Assembly: GCA_017529085.1 (NCBI GenBank) | Contig: JAFXOC010000358.1 | Location: 1-6,590 of the forward strand | From: Selenomonadaceae bacterium | GTDB taxonomy: Bacteria; Bacillota; Negativicutes; Selenomonadales; Selenomonadaceae | Length of the DNA stretch: 6,590 nucleotides | Reading direction: 5' to 3' | Part shown: positions 5,770 to 6,590 of the stretch, piece after piece | How positions within the stretch are numbered: position 1 is the first letter of the stretch | Layout of the letters: each line of letters opens with the position of its first letter | Program-made: the position numbers and the translations under genes | Notes under the pieces: generated by a model | The model's database searches: none | Told to the model about the DNA's origin: nothing | The model's input: only the letters and a program-made list of their open reading frames with translations

Positions 5770-6590
5770 ATAATAGTGACAATAATTTTTTGGCGACAGC
5801 AGGGTATACTTATGATTATAATTACAATGCAAACAGTTTGACATTAAATATAAATATGAAATACTATAACAGTATTTCTTCAACGGATCCTAACGGCATA
5901 TCCTCCGATACTGCCGGCTATCTCGACAGAACAATAGCGCATGAACTGACTCATTCCATCATGGAAGCGACAATACATCGTTTTGGCGATCTACCTTGGC
6001 ATTTCATAGAGGGAATAGCGGAGCTTACCCACGGCATAGACGATCAAAGAACCGAGCGAATAGCGACTTTAGCGGCTGATTCTTCAACACTTGCAAGTGT
6101 TATAGAAAGCGACACGTATGGTGATTCAAACATTTACGCCGCAGGTTATATGCTGCTTCGCTATCTTGCGTATCAAGCTTCCGACGCTTCCGATGCTTCC
6201 GAAAGCACTCTGCCTTCCGGGACTGACGTGCTTACCGCTGACGGTGACAACACACTCTTGACCTCTACGGGCAGCAGCCCTTTGACATTGATTGCAAAAG
6301 GCACCGGCGATACCCTTGACGGCGGGACTAACAATACGGATGACACTCTTTGGTCTGCGGGCGCCGGCAAAAACACCACATTCGTCCTTCACATAAACGG
6401 AGGCGACGATATTGTTCAAAACTTTGTCTTTGGCGGCGATAAGGATACCGACGATGTGCTTGCGCTTGACATTAGCTTTAGCAATATCGGATTGATAAAT
6501 CCCTTTAACGGAACGGTTAAAATAGGATTTGACGGCTTAGGCAGTATAACTCTTACGGGCGAAATCGGTCAGAACAAATTTGCCTATAAT
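4914..6590 (+). CDS. second HExxH-X18-E metalloprotease-like RTX-type protein (3' end outside window)
   Basis: The frame is open from TTG 4914 to the last base (559 codons, no stop). TTG is the only plausible start: an in-frame TAG lies three codons upstream (4905-4907) and the paralogue aligns from this codon. Residues 1-285 are nearly the same as in the first large protein (N-terminal module, helical linker, three conserved Cys). The metalloprotease-like domain has HELTH (His343, Glu344, His347) and Glu366 in FIEGIAEL, again with 18 residues between His and Glu. Around the active site, residues differ from the paralogue (for example HRFGDLPWHF against HYFSKLPNYF), which may change substrate preference. 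A short Ser-Asp-Ala linker (about 422-430) leads straight to a degenerate RTX-like module (GGTNNTDD, GGDDIVQNF) matching residues 897-1004 of the paralogue. It thus lacks the long middle region. It is truncated by the window edge, not visibly broken. Export by a type I-like route is inferred. Confidence 0.88.
   Translation, partial: MITWTGNSNSQNFSLVGYEDREGVISDFGFVDKYGDATDTTKGADRIYINSVDESELQKFTLSGNDVVYNGKLTLQGGQNSSGDIYLLAGTDYYSSNLYKATSNGLVSADTANPVGINDGNDVIKNLLAYLDKTSLTGEAALDAAVQYCSDFASWQDLVNSFIADCASYNGDARKFLQDKCSIRLYNEDTGAISGYDAGSGVVKTAESIVPEDTSTFVYPSSTTSTFDGLTVKWPTQSSLTSAQQTIVAGLNTWWIPQALKLIKDSYGLSFSGSNPSVNTLTVNFDNSDNNFLATAGYTYDYNYNANSLTLNINMKYYNSISSTDPNGISSDTAGYLDRTIAHELTHSIMEATIHRFGDLPWHFIEGIAELTHGIDDQRTERIATLAADSSTLASVIESDTYGDSNIYAAGYMLLRYLAYQASDASDASESTLPSGTDVLTADGDNTLLTSTGSSPLTLIAKGTGDTLDGGTNNTDDTLWSAGAGKNTTFVLHINGGDDIVQNFVFGGDKDTDDVLALDISFSNIGLINPFNGTVKIGFDGLGSITLTGEIGQNKFAYN
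6177..6203 (+). repeat. three 9-bp repeats encoding a Ser-Asp-Ala linker
   Basis: GCTTCCGAC, GCTTCCGAT and GCTTCCGAA follow one another in frame, encoding A-S-D, A-S-D, A-S-E. They occupy the place where the first gene has its long Gly/Ser/Thr linker and middle region. Such simple repeats can expand or contract by slippage without shifting frame. Confidence 0.85.

Overview
The window reads as a bacterial chromosome segment with all visible genes on the + strand. Coding DNA has moderate GC and the intergenic spacers are very AT-rich. Sigma-70-like promoters with extended -10 boxes, strong Shine-Dalgarno sequences, TTG starts and intrinsic terminators are present. Large Gly/Ser/Thr/Asp-rich proteins with no N-terminal signal peptide and only degenerate RTX-like glycine/aspartate motifs suggest an outer-membraned host with type I-like secretion. 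A gut or rumen anaerobe such as a Negativicute or Synergistes-type organism would fit, but that is inference from style, not proof.

Layout: 1-134 is an AT-rich leader with a good promoter. 135-968 encodes a 277-residue single-pass membrane protein with charged, helical flanks and no recognised family; a long hairpin terminator follows it. 1124-4798 encodes a 1224-residue modular protein. Its order is: N-terminal beta-type module, helical linker region, zinc-metalloprotease-like domain (HELTH, then Glu after exactly 18 residues), Gly/Ser/Thr repeat linker, long repetitive beta-rich region containing a second copy of the N-terminal module, and a degenerate RTX-like C-terminal part. A strong terminator follows. 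4914 to the window end is a second, truncated paralogue with the same N-terminal module and protease domain. It joins the RTX-like part almost directly, lacking about 1.3 kb present in the first copy.

The two large genes form a tandem duplication that includes the control region. A 43-bp block holding -35, -10 and a palindrome straddling the -10 is identical ahead of both. Each gene has its own promoter, and a terminator separates them, so they are probably separately transcribed but co-regulated. The 5' approximately 850 bp of the two genes is about 94% identical by hand count, then identity drops sharply just before the protease active site. This mosaic suggests recent duplication or gene conversion followed by diversification of substrate-facing parts. 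The strongest candidate for something little described is this family: modular, presumably exported HExxH-X18-E proteins arranged in tandem with shared operators and swappable C-terminal cassettes.
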